In this document: positions 29,603 through 43,200 of the stretch, one piece after another
Layout: the number at the start of each line of letters is the position of its first letter
Position numbering within the stretch: position 1 is the stretch's first letter
Source: Beroe forskalii
Lineage: Eukaryota; Ctenophora; Nuda; Beroida; Beroidae
Direction: 5' to 3'
DNA length: 64,000 nucleotides
NCBI GenBank assembly: GCA_011033025.1
Contig: WFMF01000067.1
Coordinates: 372,001 to 436,000, forward strand
Translations under genes and position numbers: made by a program
Notes under the pieces: model-generated
Database searches by the model: none
Seen by the model: only the letters and a program-made list of their open reading frames with translations
Told to the model about the DNA's origin: nothing

Positions 29603-30479
29603 TAACCTGCCCCAGGCCTGGTAACCTTGAGAGTAAATCGTTAGCTTTCTTCTTGCTTTACTACTCCTCAGTCATTCTGTTGCCAGATATTGTCTGCTCT
29701 TTTGGGACAGACAAAGTCTGGCAATCATCCAGCTGCGATGAACCTGGCGGGGAGGAGGAAATTAATTATTTTTTATCCATGAATCAAGTTGAGGTAACTT
29801 GGTAATCTGCCGATGCACACCTGGGGCACAACCTGGGCACACCTGGGGCACACCTGGGGCACATCTCGGGCACACTTCGGGCACAAGACACACCTGGGGC
29901 ACATTTGAGCACAACCACCTGGGGCACACCTCGGGCACCCTGGGGCACACTTGGGGCACATCTCGGACACAATTAATGCACAAACCATATATGGGGCACA
30001 ACCACCTGAGGGCACATTTCGGGCACACCTGGGGCACATCTCGGGCACACCTGGGGCACATCTCGGGCACAGTGATCTTGCTTGCTGCAAAAGCTTCCCT
30101 CATTGACAGCCCATTTCCGGTGCCCCAGGTGTGCCCGAGATGTGCCCAGGTTGTGCCCCAGGTGTGCATCGGCAGATTACCGAGTTACCTCAAGTTGAAA
30201 CTTAAATTGAATTCACATAGTGATATTAGTAAATAAAGATTAAGAATTGCGCCTGGAGTTGAATTTATTGGAAAGGTTAGATATCAGGGGTAAAATAAAG
30301 AGAGAAAAGGGCATCGCCGTTTACGGTTTTCAATTCAATATTGAAGGGTTAATACTACCTCACTGTATCTTTTTCAGTCCCTTAGTACACTTGAGTGCGT
30401 AGTCATAGTACTTCCCTCTAACCTTTGAGCTATTGTCTGCCCCCTTCAGGGCCTGAGCCAGGTTTTCTGTAGCTGTCAT
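29603..30479 (-). pseudogene. Broken partial duplicate of SPAG1 (exons 1 and 3)
   Basis: 30363-30479 (minus) reads MTATENLAQALKGADNSSKV, then YYDYALKCTKGLKKI and a stop. This matches SPAG1 exon 1 (MTATENLAEALTGAGND, DYEHITKCTKGKELEKI) with internal deletion, and the leader bases match too. 29603-29757 matches exon 3: NRMTEE, two stops, SKKKAN, then YQAWGR in another frame, against NRITEERESKKKAN and YRAWDR. It is interrupted by a 44-bp foldback (29680-29723). Order and orientation are those of SPAG1; exon 2 was not found. It is a DNA-level duplicate, not a retrocopy. Confidence 0.88.
29785..30197. mobile_element. 413-bp TIR element with a GGGGCACACCT minisatellite core
   Basis: Both ends match in inverted orientation over about 57 bp: CAAGTTGAGGTAACTTGGTA then ATCTGCCGATGCACACCTGG on the left, its complement on the right. 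The core (29815-30070) is an 11-bp-based repeat of CACACCTGGGG and CACATCTCGGG. Open frames across it in several phases are repeat artefacts. No target duplication is certain. Confidence 0.9.
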
Positions 30480-30499
30480 CCTATCCTACATACGGGGAT

Positions 30500-31934
30500 T
30501 TGGTAAGTGGCAGGTATGAATCTAAGACGGTCAAAGATTGAAGTTATTCGTTTAAAACTACTCCGAGCTTTGTTTATGAAGCCAGTCAATCAACAGGGGC
30601 GACACAAGTTTTAGACAGTTTTAGATCAATAAAACACAGTTGCTGATTAAGATACGTTATCTATCATTTGCGAAGGATTATAAACACAGATATAATAATT
30701 TACCAGTGATACCTATTTGTAAAATGATCAGTAAAATTTAAATAAAAAAAGATTTATCTCGGTTTTATGTGATATCTAATTCAACAGAGGATTTGAATTT
30801 AAGTTATGTACCGTGACAGTTATTGGTCGAGTTACAAAATGGAGTGCTAAGGGCACGAAATTTAGTCACATGACTAATAACGTTGTAACATCATACCAAA
30901 TGTAGCATAAGGATTCCGGAGAGAGGCATGAATAACTGCTCAGTAGGTAAATGTATGCTGTCATCGATGAAGGGCTGTCCAGCAGCCCAAGAAAAATTGC
31001 TAGAGCTCTCTAATGAAAGATCGCAATAGCGGGATATTGGGATTAGTTTTCAACTAGCAATAACCACGTCTCGGTTGGACCTCATTGACTATGGTAATGC
31101 CACTGCGCAAAGCTAAGGGAGAGGTGACTGTGATTTAATATATAAAACATGAGAAATTATTTTCTTGCGTTTAAATTGAGGTACACTACATAAAAAGAAG
31201 AAAGCCGAAAATAATGCAAAAAAGTTGATTTATTTCGGCCACCATAGTTTGAAAGTTTAGAGTCATGAATAAAAATTGTCATGCGAAATAATTTAAGTTT
31301 AACCAATTATTTATCCTCAGTTACAGCAATAAAAGATACATCATCCGCTATGCCAAAAGTGTGAAGCAATACAGCATGATAAAATGCAGTCGAACACAAT
31401 ATCATAATTTAACCCTCTTGAATATTTCATTGTATAGTCAGAAGCCTTGTTTTTCACTGACAGTGAAATATAAATTATCATAATCAGCGATCAATATTCA
31501 ATAAGCCGTACCAATTGAGATTAGTTGTCAAATCAATGAATTCCAGGACCCATGATCAATCTAATGTTCTTTGGGCAGTTGGCAGTGAAAGACAATATAA
31601 TGCGTCAATTTTACCAAAACATCCAGTTGCTTTGAAGTTATTTTCAGGCTTTAAACATTTAAAAATAAAATAATTATCCTTCCTTCGTTTAAATTAATTA
31701 AAAATGAAATATGAAATTGCATTAAATTTGATGACACCTGGGCATGATTATCGAGGTTTCAGATATCAGACTTTAAACCAGTCTGCAATTTTATATAAAA
31801 GACATAAATTAAAAATGTCCCTGCACATGAGAGACGGTGCGATGTCATCTATTCACCACTTCGAATATCATGATAATGCCGTCATTCTCCAACTGGCGAA
31901 TAATCACTTCACACCCAGTAAAAATGCTCTCCCG
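30500..31934. other. Intergenic, 3' side of KDM1B, no gene seen
   Basis: AT-rich, with no long repeat or exon recognised. It should include the KDM1B 3' UTR, but no unambiguous minus-strand AATAAA close to the stop was found. Confidence 0.4.
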
Positions 31935-34278
31935 TCATGATTTGGTGGCATCACTCCCCTCAAAGTCAGGGATAGAGTAGCCCCTCTCCACTATCTTACA
32001 CGCCTCCCGGATTCCGCTCAGATACGCCCCAGTGACAGTCTGAGGGAACCGTCTGTTCGTGGCTTCGCCAGCGAAAAACAACTGAAAATAGAGTCGGCTG
32101 TTAGTAAATAAAACCTCGGTCGTTGGAAACTGTATGACACTCTGTACCAAATTAGTTACTGGACGCTGACCTCATCCTCTTCTACCAACCCCTTCCACAC
32201 TACGCACCCCCTCATCCCCCACTCCCTCTTATCATTACCTTCTCCTCAATGTCAGCTGCCATATGATCGTAGTCCTTTCCACTGCTCCCTAAAGCCATGT
32301 AACTGTAACTCATCCTGGAGAAGTGATCCTTGCCCCAGCTTGTTACCCAGTAGTCAAGCGGCTCCGGAACGTCCTGAAACACATAGTGCTTACATTCACA
32401 GACTTCCAGAAAATCATTCTTCAACTGAATAACACTACTTGAAAAAACAGACTTGAACTATCCCGACACGGCTCACCGACCGTTGATGGTGGCAAGAGTT
32501 ATCGCTTTGGTAATTATGAGATTACGACTACTATCAATTGCGAGGTTGGTTTCAGTTCTCAACCACTTGAAAAATAGGTACTGGTAAGGTTTCATTTATT
32601 CGCAAACCTATGTAATTACACTATTGCTGGCACTTGACCAAGTGTGTACAACACTACTGTTTTAAAGTTTCAACAAATATGTGTGTAAGACCACACTGAA
32701 ATCTGTTACACACAGAATTCCTTTACTTCTTATAACTCTACAATTCATCAGGGTTACCTTCATCATCAATATCTAATTAATAAAACAAATAACTGGCAAA
32801 CCAGGTCTTTGATAACACACACAGGACCCATGAGTTGATCGACCCTAATTATCACTCAGCACATTGTTTCAAAATGCAAATTATTTTCTAGAATAATTGA
32901 AGACTTTATAGTATGAGCTACACAAGGGGGGCTGTGGTGGGAACGAGTCCTGTACCTCACCACCCTTTCAACTCCCTCTCATGAATGAAACTCTCCAAAT
33001 TCGTGATCGGCGGAAGGGACCATCTTCGCCCCTCCCCCGCTCCTGCAACCCCCCAACACCCCTCTTATCCTCCTGAAATCTCTCTTAATTAACCCCCTCC
33101 CCTTCCACTCACATCGAACATGTTTCTGAGGAGGTGGAGACAGCTCATCATAACGTTAGAGTTGGAAGTGTTGTACCTGAACTCCAGTGCATCTCCCGTT
33201 ATTATACTCATCAACACGTAGGGACCTTCTTTTACCTGAAATACAGAGGGTTTTCAATCACTGATGTCAGCGAAACAGCTGATCTGATCATTTAGAGATG
33301 ACAGATGTAGGAACTGGTGTCAGAGAAACTGACGTACTGGTGTCAAACGAACCTCAGTGTTCATATCGTAGAAGATAGCGAAGAGGCCCCGATGTTCCTC
33401 ACTAATCGGCACATGTCCGAAGAAGTCTGCTCCTTTTATCTTACTCTGCCAGAACTTAGTCGGGAACTTCATTGCAATCTGTGGGATGTGATTAAGTTAT
33501 TAAATGACAACTCAGGCCAAGTCAATCCTAACGTAGATTTGCGTACTCAAGCGTACATTCAAATGATTAAAATTCAGTTTTAGCTGCTAGATTAGAGGAA
33601 CATGAATGTGTTACAAGCTTTCTAGACTTTCCAAGATATGATTGAAAGCGCCAACAACCGATTTTGCTAGATTAAAACCATGTTGATTGAAACGAAATTC
33701 AAATTTCGAATGCGCGCAAGCACACTACCTGATAACAGCGTAATACTTTAATCACGCGAAGGCCAATTTTGGATGCTGAAATTTTGTGCTCTAACGCCGC
33801 GCACTCATGGGAAATCGGCGACCAGTACCTTTTCGATGCATCCAGCACCCATTCGGTTAATACAGTGCTGTTTCCAGTCTGGGAGAGGGGGTTTGAACAC
33901 TATCTCATCACTCTTCAGTACTGCTAGAGGCAGTGTAACAATAACCTGAAGAGGAAAATACCTTATGTGAGCTATGGAATATGGATAATCGATTACTAGA
34001 GGAACCAAGAACTTAATAACATAGTTTATGTAAATGGGGTATATGGGGAGTTAATGAGATAATTAACTAATGGATGTGTTAACACAGTTCAGCATTTAGA
34101 ATTAAAAACCACGATCAGTCCACATCGGTGAATATTGATGGAATACGGCATATGATCAATATATTTGGTCAGGGGGTCAGGGGTTAGGGGTAAATGCCTA
34201 TGTTACCTTATCAGCGATGTATTCATCTGAGGGAGTTTTGACAAGGACCTTGTCTCCACTGTAGTCAATTCTAGTAAC
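31935..34278 (-). CDS. KDM1B: KDM1B exons 13-18: C-terminal half of the oxidase with catalytic Lys
   Basis: Residues about 573-811. Exon 13: [16 protein letters not shown]. Exon 14: [20 protein letters not shown] and RMGAGCIEK; its last codon is the Lys (about residue 635) equivalent to the catalytic Lys661 of human LSD1/LSD2. Exon 15: [20 protein letters not shown] and GHVP. Exon 17: [20 protein letters not shown]. Exon 18: [20 protein letters not shown] and [14 protein letters not shown], the FAD-contacting C-terminal motif, ending TGA at 31935-31937. No active-site change is apparent. Confidence 0.95.
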
Positions 34279-37200
34279 CTGTAAGGAAATCATATAATCA
34301 GAAATCTTCAGAGTTTACTGATTCTCCCCCATTCTAAAATCAAAATTACTAATATTAATAAATGATTCCGTTTTTGCTGTTGAGTTTATTTTGACTGTTA
34401 TGTTTTCGAGATTTTGACCATTATGTTTCTGACAAGATTATATTGAACGCTTTTCTAAAAACGCATAAGTACAAAACCAAATAAGTGTTAATGATGATTT
34501 TGTTTGACTTTTTATATGTTATTATGGTATAAATGACCATCTTTACCAGTAAATGATTTATTGAATGTTTTGTAATTTTGTAAGAGTTTATGTTTTCCAG
34601 TTTGATATCAATTTTCCACATACAGGATTGAGAAAATGATTAATCAATATTTGATCGCCTGTTTAACCTTACCAAACTTCTGCTCTTCAATTTATTCCAA
34701 CAGGTTGATCAGCACATTGATTTACATTTTTGCTTTAAGTTATGTATTTTTTACTCCTGTAATTGTTGATGTATATTATTATCACTATTTCGGCACATTG
34801 CCAGCCCCACCGTGGGTTTACAAACAAACAAAACAAACAAGATCAATAATTGAGCGTTCTAACTTCTATGTTTCCAAAAGTTCGTGAAATCTGTGACGCT
34901 ACGCTAAATAAAACCTTAAACATCCTGGAACGAAGTAATACCATTCCAGATAGAGAACCGTGAATGTACTCTGAATGTACTTAGCATCAAAGTGAGTCCC
35001 CAAGCAATTATAGTGGTTGGACCATACAGTCCATACTAATTTGGTATGCAAATCAAGCACTTGTTGGACGCCCGAAAAGCTCATTTGAATTAGACTGCTC
35101 AGTGCTCAGCAGGCCTTGTTTAGCGTACCCTATAGGTACCCCTATACACCACTATACAAGATGATCTAACATACAGGGTCTATTACCACACTATTCCGAT
35201 GACATTGTGTCAAGTGATTATCAGGGTAATTCACTGTGTAAGGTTCAAATAGATCTTCACACATAAGTTACTACATTGCTCAGGATGCTAGAATATTACC
35301 GGTGCATGTAACACCCACAAGTTACAATAGCACAATAGTCAATGCATGGCATACTGCAACTGCTATATATGTATATATTTGGACATATTTGTAGCAAAAC
35401 TGCGAAAAACGGGAGTGGTTCCCGAAACAAATGCTATCAAAAGATGTTTGCCCTTATAGTGGTTGCAGTTTTAGTACGTAATACTTTTCGTAATAACGGC
35501 TCGTCCCTTCGGAGCTCGACACTATAACTCACCGTATTACTACCCTGATTGTATTCCACTGTTATACAAGTACACAATATTTTACAGTGTACCTATACTT
35601 CAATGGAACCCCGACTTGGTCCTTAACCTGAGATTCCTTTTAACAAAGATATTTATCAAAGGTGTTCGCAAGGTAAACAAAAGGCTTATTAAAGTCCTTA
35701 GTCGCATGGAATGTGGGGAATTTGGATGAGTTATTTAACAATTTGGAATTTCATTTCGCTGTTATACAGCCCCAATAGTAAAGATGGGCAAACTCGGGCT
35801 ATGGTTGATTATGCCAATAGAAGAATGAAGGTAAATGTAAATCATTTGTCTTTGTTGTATTTTCCCTTAAATCTTCAATAATATTCTCGAATTTTATGCC
35901 ATTTTTGATCTTCATCAAGAGGCAAGTTATCATGTAAATTATGAAAAGCCAATGCGTTTGTTCATCTCCGTTTTACTTTCAATATGAGACAGCATTGAGA
36001 TGTACCATATTAGTGCAAATTAGTTGAGGAGAAGTCGAGCTTAATAGACACTTCATGCATCGAAATGATAGCCTATTGATATCTCATAAGTTGAGCAGAT
36101 AATACTATAGTTGTCTGCATAAAATTCATATGAAAAATGGAGGAACCTTGTAATACTTCACACAATATTATCACCTAGAAAGTTGGAACGAAACGCCAGG
36201 GATTTTAGTACAGTTGTCGCTAGGAAGTGCCGACGAAGTCTCCACTTTACGCTGTAATTACGCTGTAATTACAGCTTAATTAACATTACAGGCACGCTCG
36301 GTATATGAATAGCTAATAGCGTGGAAGGTCCTCGAACATATGTTTTGTAACATACATGTATTAGCTTTCTGTTATAAGATGTGCCCATTGTACCAGAATA
36401 CTAACTATGAAAAGAAAGTGGAATGCAAGGAGACATGATGTTGCAGCTGTTGAGATGGGTACTGGCATTTGTGTATGAATAAGAAGTAGGATGAACTATA
36501 TTTGAGATGTAATCATGTTCGAGGGTGACAAACCCCTTAAATTTCCTCACCGGTCGTTGCACTTTTCTAATATATCAGATTTGAGATAGGTAATAATTGC
36601 ACGATTCCATGAAATGATGGGCAAATTTTCACGCGGGATGAATTTTCGGAATGCACAGGTGACCTATAGCAATGTGCCGATCACCACTTGATGATACTAA
36701 TGAACCATGATGCATTAAATCATCTTATCATCTAATACCGATAGTTGGATGTACATTCTCCCACTCATACGAGATGAAACGTTCTCGTCTCCCCGATATA
36801 ATGCAATTACAGAATTTCTCACGAGTAATTCTATATCAACTTCAATGATTCCCAATTTCAATTTCAGTAGCCCAATCTCATTAATTCAATCCCAAGTTGG
36901 ATTTGCTCCAATTTATGTATACGTGACCCCACTGCACTATAATCAGTTCAAGGTCCAACGTCATCAACTTACTGCGGACTGCCTTGAGCTATGATAATGA
37001 CGTCATCTTTTAACATATGTGCACATGTTTGCTCAAGATCTGTGTCCCCTGAGACTCTCATCACTACGGTAACAAATCTTTTATATACCATCTGAAAATA
37101 TGCCTATAATTCTAAGAATCTGATATTCTGATGATCTAAGATAAGCACCTGTTCCCGAAACTTTAATATGATTTAAGATGGAATTCATCATTCATTATTA

Positions 37201-40200
37201 CTAAGATTCAAAATAGGTTATTGTTGCAGGCTTGTGAGGCATTAATCAGATTTGAGATGGTCAGCTATTGCTTGGCACTAAGATGGTTTAAGATCGCAGC
37301 TGTTGCTTGGCACAAAGATGGTTTAAGATGGTCAGCTTTTGCTTGGCGCTAAGATAGTTAAGATGGCTTACTGTTGCCTGGCACAAATGAAACGATGATC
37401 TGTTGTTGCTCAGTTGCTTGACACTAAGATTTGAAGACAGGCTACTGTTGCTTGGCACTAAGATGGTTTAAGATGGGTTACTGTTGCTCAGCAAGATCCC
37501 ATGTGATTTAAAGATAAGACGCTGTTGCCCGGCACAAACGTCTTTCGTTTTAAATAAAATGAATAAAATTCTTAGTTAGAATTCGAAGAATTGTATCTCC
37601 ACACACAGAAATGGTAGGCAGCTGAGATTCCGTCATTTTCAAGACTTGAAGTGGTGGTATTTGATAACTCTTGATATTTTTGAGCGCACACCGACATATA
37701 TAAATAAGCGCAGTCATAAGTCACCGCATTCCCAGGATCCTGTGCTCTCAACTCATTGATATAAGAATTATAGGATATAAAATATAGGCTAAACTGAGCA
37801 CGTCGTAGCCTAAACTACATACATACACACATATTATCCTCTCCTCGCAAGTTAGAGCCGTAAACACAGGATCAGTTGTAATAGTAACTTAGTGCCCCGT
37901 GCACGAAAAATAGGCGGCTATTTTCAACAATATTTGGCAGCGCGCATACTGTTAATGACGTCATATTTCGACCGCCTATTTGTTCTAAGTGCACACATTA
38001 GTGCCATGTGTCCTTTGTATTCCTGGGCTAGTACACGTATTATGCCACACGGTGGTGGCGGATTCATATATATATGTAAATATATATTAAAATTTAGTGG
38101 AAGCCAAGCCCAAAAAGGAGGTCGACGAGAGCTACGTCACTATATCAGGGGTTACAGTGGTGCTTTGGTGACGTGAAAAGGCAAATATCTTCCTGCTCCC
38201 TCACCGTACAGCAATCCAGTTGTAAGTCAGATTTCTGCCCACAATTTATATATTAATAAAAGTAATATAAAAGTAATATTTTCGTATATAATGAAATACC
38301 TTTATAAGTTTATATAATAGACCTACGCGCGTCTCAAAAGTGTACGATATTCATTTACAGCCGCTATCACGCGGGCAGTAGAATCTAATTTCAGGCGCAT
38401 ACTAACTAAATATTTAACTAACCACGGCCTTAAACTCAGCAAGAGAAATATAATCATGGTTGAAATGGAGGTACGATGGACGAATTATCCTTCGGTTAAA
38501 ACAGGCGCGCGCGAAAAGAAGTCGGCTGGAATTCGGCATTTTAAATCATGATAAAGACGTCATTCTACACTGTCTAAAGCTGTGGGAACGCTATATCGAG
38601 ATGTATCGAATAAATAGGGCGAGGAATATTGGGGAAAATAGTAATATAGGCGCTGATCAGCGCATTTCAGCGCCTAGAGATGGAGGATCAGCGCCTTTAA
38701 AGGACCAATACACTATAGAATCGAGTTTAAAAAATTAAATGATTAATCATCCAATATTACGCAGCAATTTATTACACACACTTTAGTGAAATTCCGATCT
38801 CTCTACGTGATCTAATTTCTGAGATACAAGCGTGTAAAGTGTAACTCTGTATTCCGCTATGATACGTCACGAATCACTGATATCGATTACAATTAGTGCT
38901 GCTACGCTCTGAGCGCTGTATAAACACTGTATAATGATGTGTTTTGTGTTGTTTTGTTTTGGTTCAGGGGGTGCATTGTTTACTCAAATTGGTGACTATG
39001 GATGATATCAACTGGTTTCTATTATTGTGCTAATTATCTAATTTGGTAAAATCTTTGAAAAATGATGAAGCAAATGCTTCTGGATCATACGTATTAAAAG
39101 CGGTAAAAATTAGCAAATCTTGTCTTTTATATTGAAGGTATCATTAAATATTGATCTTTAAGTCACTTCCAGGAGTCGTCGGTCAAAACATCCGTTGATC
39201 ATAGATGGTATTGTCCAATTGTGCCCATCTGACACCCCAAATTCCCAAAAATTTGGTCCGATTAAGTATAGTAATGGGTTGACAATGCTTAATTGATTTA
39301 TTGACAATATTCATTGCAATATTAATATGTTTCTAACTTTTTTAACTTCTTAAACAAACGCAATGTATGTTCTGGGCAAATCTAACTTGGCTAAGTAATT
39401 CAGCTAATGTTGATGTGATTATGGTAATTGTGGTCCGATGAACATCATAAGTCCTATAATCTAAAATTTCTGATGGGTCCAAGTACGTAATCATAAAACC
39501 ATCTGATAGGTTGAAACTAACAGTTAATGATCAAATCCAATGAGGACATTCGAAATCATAAGTTCAATAGTCCAATGACGATGAACTTGACATGTCCATT
39601 GACCATTCTGATGAATGAATCTAAGTGGATTCCATGGACTCCCAGACCAGTACCTACAGTGTTCATACTCTAGTTCATACTCTAGAAACTGAGTTCTGAA
39701 CTGATTTTTGAAGTGGAGCCAGTAAAACACTAGAGCAGTAGGAGTTAATTTCCTATCTGTACGGTGCTATTCATAAAGCTAATGTGCTCAGTTGCTCACT
39801 TCCCTTGATTTGATATATCATATTAATCAGTAATGCAAATATACTACTACCTTATTACTTAGTTGATCCCTAGTAATTAATATCAATTCCAAACTGTGTA
39901 ATTATTGTCCCTCAAAAATATTAGTAAACAGGGTGGAACAATACACGACAAGCAAACAATGATTTCCGACTACGTTCTAATGTAAACTATGATATTACGC
40001 AGTGCGTGATACATTCCTCTTCCTGCGAATCAGTGATTTATGACGTAGCAGCATGATCAAATTACGTACACTTAATATCGCTGTAACTCAGTGTAGAAAG
40101 CAGATAGAGAGCTCGGGTTTTCACTAATCTGCATAATTTTATGAAATGAAGCTGGTAGTAAAATAAAATCGGCAACTTCAGTATAGTGTATTGGTCCTTT

Positions 40201-43200
40201 AAGTGCCTATATGAAGCGGATCAGCGCCTTTTAAAGCGCCTAGAGGTGGTGTATCAGCGCCTGTTATAGGCGCCGAGTAGGTGATGGTACACATTATCCT
40301 CAAATGAACTGTCGAACCGGGGGATATCAGTGAGTAAGTGCACAGACCTTATGCCCACTTACTCACGTGGTGGTCGTGCTCCAAAATTCAGAAATGCAGT
40401 TACTCACATTGCAGTTACTCACAGGGAATTCTTGGAAAAAGGGTGGTGTCCCAAGGTCATGGTGAATATCACTTACTCATTTGTGAGTAAGTGCAGCAAA
40501 AACTGCAATATATGTAGCTTTGTCGGGATGTAAATTTAGGTATTTCAAAGCATTTCGATGTGGTATACGATTGTATCTCAAAATTGAAGTCACAACTAAT
40601 TATAGAACTATATCTATTATTACCCTGCAGTGTAATTACTTTTCGAATTTTTGAGTAATATTAATCATGTAATATCACCGTACCCAGCAGTTGAATTACT
40701 GTCAAGTGTGTAATTACTATACCTCAACTGTTGAATTACTATTCAAGTGTTGAATTACTATTCCCAGCTGTTGAATTACTACTGTTGAGTTACTACCAAT
40801 TTTTCTGAAACGGCCATTCGTATGATTCTAACCTATTTGCTATCTCTGTGCGGATGTAAATAGGAGAATAATAAGCTCCCATGATATCTGTTATCGCACT
40901 TTTCATATTAAAAACGATTCGATATAATCTATTCTCAACCGTATATATGTACTGTAAAACAAGATAAAATAGCGATAAGGAGCACATAATGTTCGGTACG
41001 ATATATTTATATTCTTAAATATCGCACATTCGGTAGCACAAGATAAAATAAATATGAGCACAATGTATGAAATACGATATATCTAAACGATATCATAGGG
41101 CAACACAAGATAAAGATAAAATAGATAGAAGGAACACTATCGTATACACTAAATGGCGCCACCCAGACGGGCTTGATAACTCCATCCGTGCTTCAATGTT
41201 TTTATTTATCTAGTCTTAGAGATATAACGCAGACTTATGGCATATATATATAGGGTGTAATGTGTATTGCTCCGTTTTATCCAAATTCAACTACATTATT
41301 TCTGCAGTGCTGTCATTTCTATCTGTCAGTGTTCGTTATTTATTTTAGATCGGGATGAAGATAATGATTATGGCGCAAAACTTATTGTTCAACTGAGAAT
41401 TACATACATACATTTTGATGCACTCTAAAGATTAAGGCGACTACATTCACATGTGATCCTGTTTTTTCTTTTAAGGGCAGATTCTATACAAGATCCGCAT
41501 AAGATTGTAGCTCGAGTCAGTTGTTATTAATGTTTGTGGTGTGAATTGTTTTGTTTTCGATTGAGTACTTAACTTTCATGGTTCATTTTTTTATGGCATG
41601 ATGAAAGATCAAAACAAAATTTTCGTAAAGTACATAAACATACACTACGTCATACACTAACAGTATGTATCAATGCTGGGCGCTGGTTGTATCATTTGGA
41701 CTTTTGAACTTATTCGCTGAATTGAACCCGATACGATGATGATGTGATTCTGACTTTTACAAACCACTGGCAAATTTGTTCAAAATTCTCGCCTGTTTCA
41801 ATTATGAAGTAGTGTACCCATTATTCATAAAACATTAAGTTCGAATACTTAAGTTTCAAACCGTCTACTTTGATTGATACGTATATGGCAGGGTAATAAT
41901 ACAGTAAATACACACTTGGGTGTAAATTACCATCGTAATTGCACTCATGAGCTCGTGCAATTACTCAATAAGCACTCATAGCTCGTGCATTTGTTGCATG
42001 AATTCCACTGCAAGCTCATTAGAATTAATAGTGGCATACACACCAAGTGTATTTACCGTATAGAACTATATCTAGCCAGTTCATTTAGATATTGATTACA
42101 CGATTAGTGATTACACCATATCATACATACATATTAAGATATTACATTATCAGCATTACTATCTCTATACTCTCGTCACAATCTACTTGGCGCGGATATT
42201 GATCGTGTACTGAGCCGGTCTGGAGACAAAATACTGAACGGTACTGAAGCATAACAGTAACTTCAATGAGATTAGAATGTTTTCTAATCCCGGCCAATCC
42301 CAGAATACTTTGATATGGCTTTCTGTCGTCTACACGACCATACCTACTGAGTTTAACGTGTGAAGTTGTGCGTGTACTTTTCGTTGTAAAATTTGAATGT
42401 TCGACAATCAACAGTTTTTCCCATAATAAAATCAAACGGTTAGGTTATTCAATATTCATAATTTGCAATTATTATTGTCTTCTTGTGTGCAGATCCATAC
42501 CATGATTGTTATGGTTGAGATTCAAGCTCGTCGTGACTCGTGAATAATAATTTTTCATAATTTCTCCAATGAACTATAGAAAACAAATTAAACATTCTAA
42601 CATGAAAGGGATCATATTGCTATCAATACATATTTTAATCTATGAACTACAGTACAGAAGTGCTGTAGTCCGATCAGTCCATATCTTTGGTTACAATATA
42701 ATATATTAAGTATCCCTATCCTATCACTATTTTATAGCTTATGCGGGTGTATTAGTGAACCAATAGAAAGTTAGGCTAAATGCATTTTCTCACCATATAT
42801 GTCTGTGCACTTACTCACTGATATCCCCCGGTCGAACGTACCACCTAAATTCTAATGAGATGTTCTTAGACCATTGTTATGCACATAGTTATACAGCAGA
42901 TGGAGTGCTAACTTTTGCTCTTTACAACTACTTTGCATACCACTGCGAAAATAGAAATTGCTCGAATTGATGCAAGGCGAGCGCTTATCGATGCATGGTG
43001 TCTCGATGTACCCGCCTAGATTCTCATTTGCGATGGGCATGGTGTCTCTAATCAAGGTTTTGAATAGTAAGTCAGGACCTTGAGAAGCGTAAATGGTTGG
43101 AATTGCTAGCGCCAACTTTAGAAACGCCTATTGTTTATGGGTGATATAGCAACTAACATATGTCTTTCTTAAGGAGGTAAAAGTTTATAAACGAGAGGAG

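Noticed and set aside
29762..30236. Several 62-145-codon frames on both strands with Cys-Pro-Arg or Gly-His-Thr repeats
   Set aside because: All are read-throughs of the 11-bp minisatellite within the TIR element, whose period permits open frames in several phases.
33805..33828. Extension of KDM1B exon 14 as VLVADFP
   Set aside because: Resembles the IAMKFP of exon 15 but runs into a stop at once; the GTACTG donor at 33828 joins exon 15 in phase with full homology.
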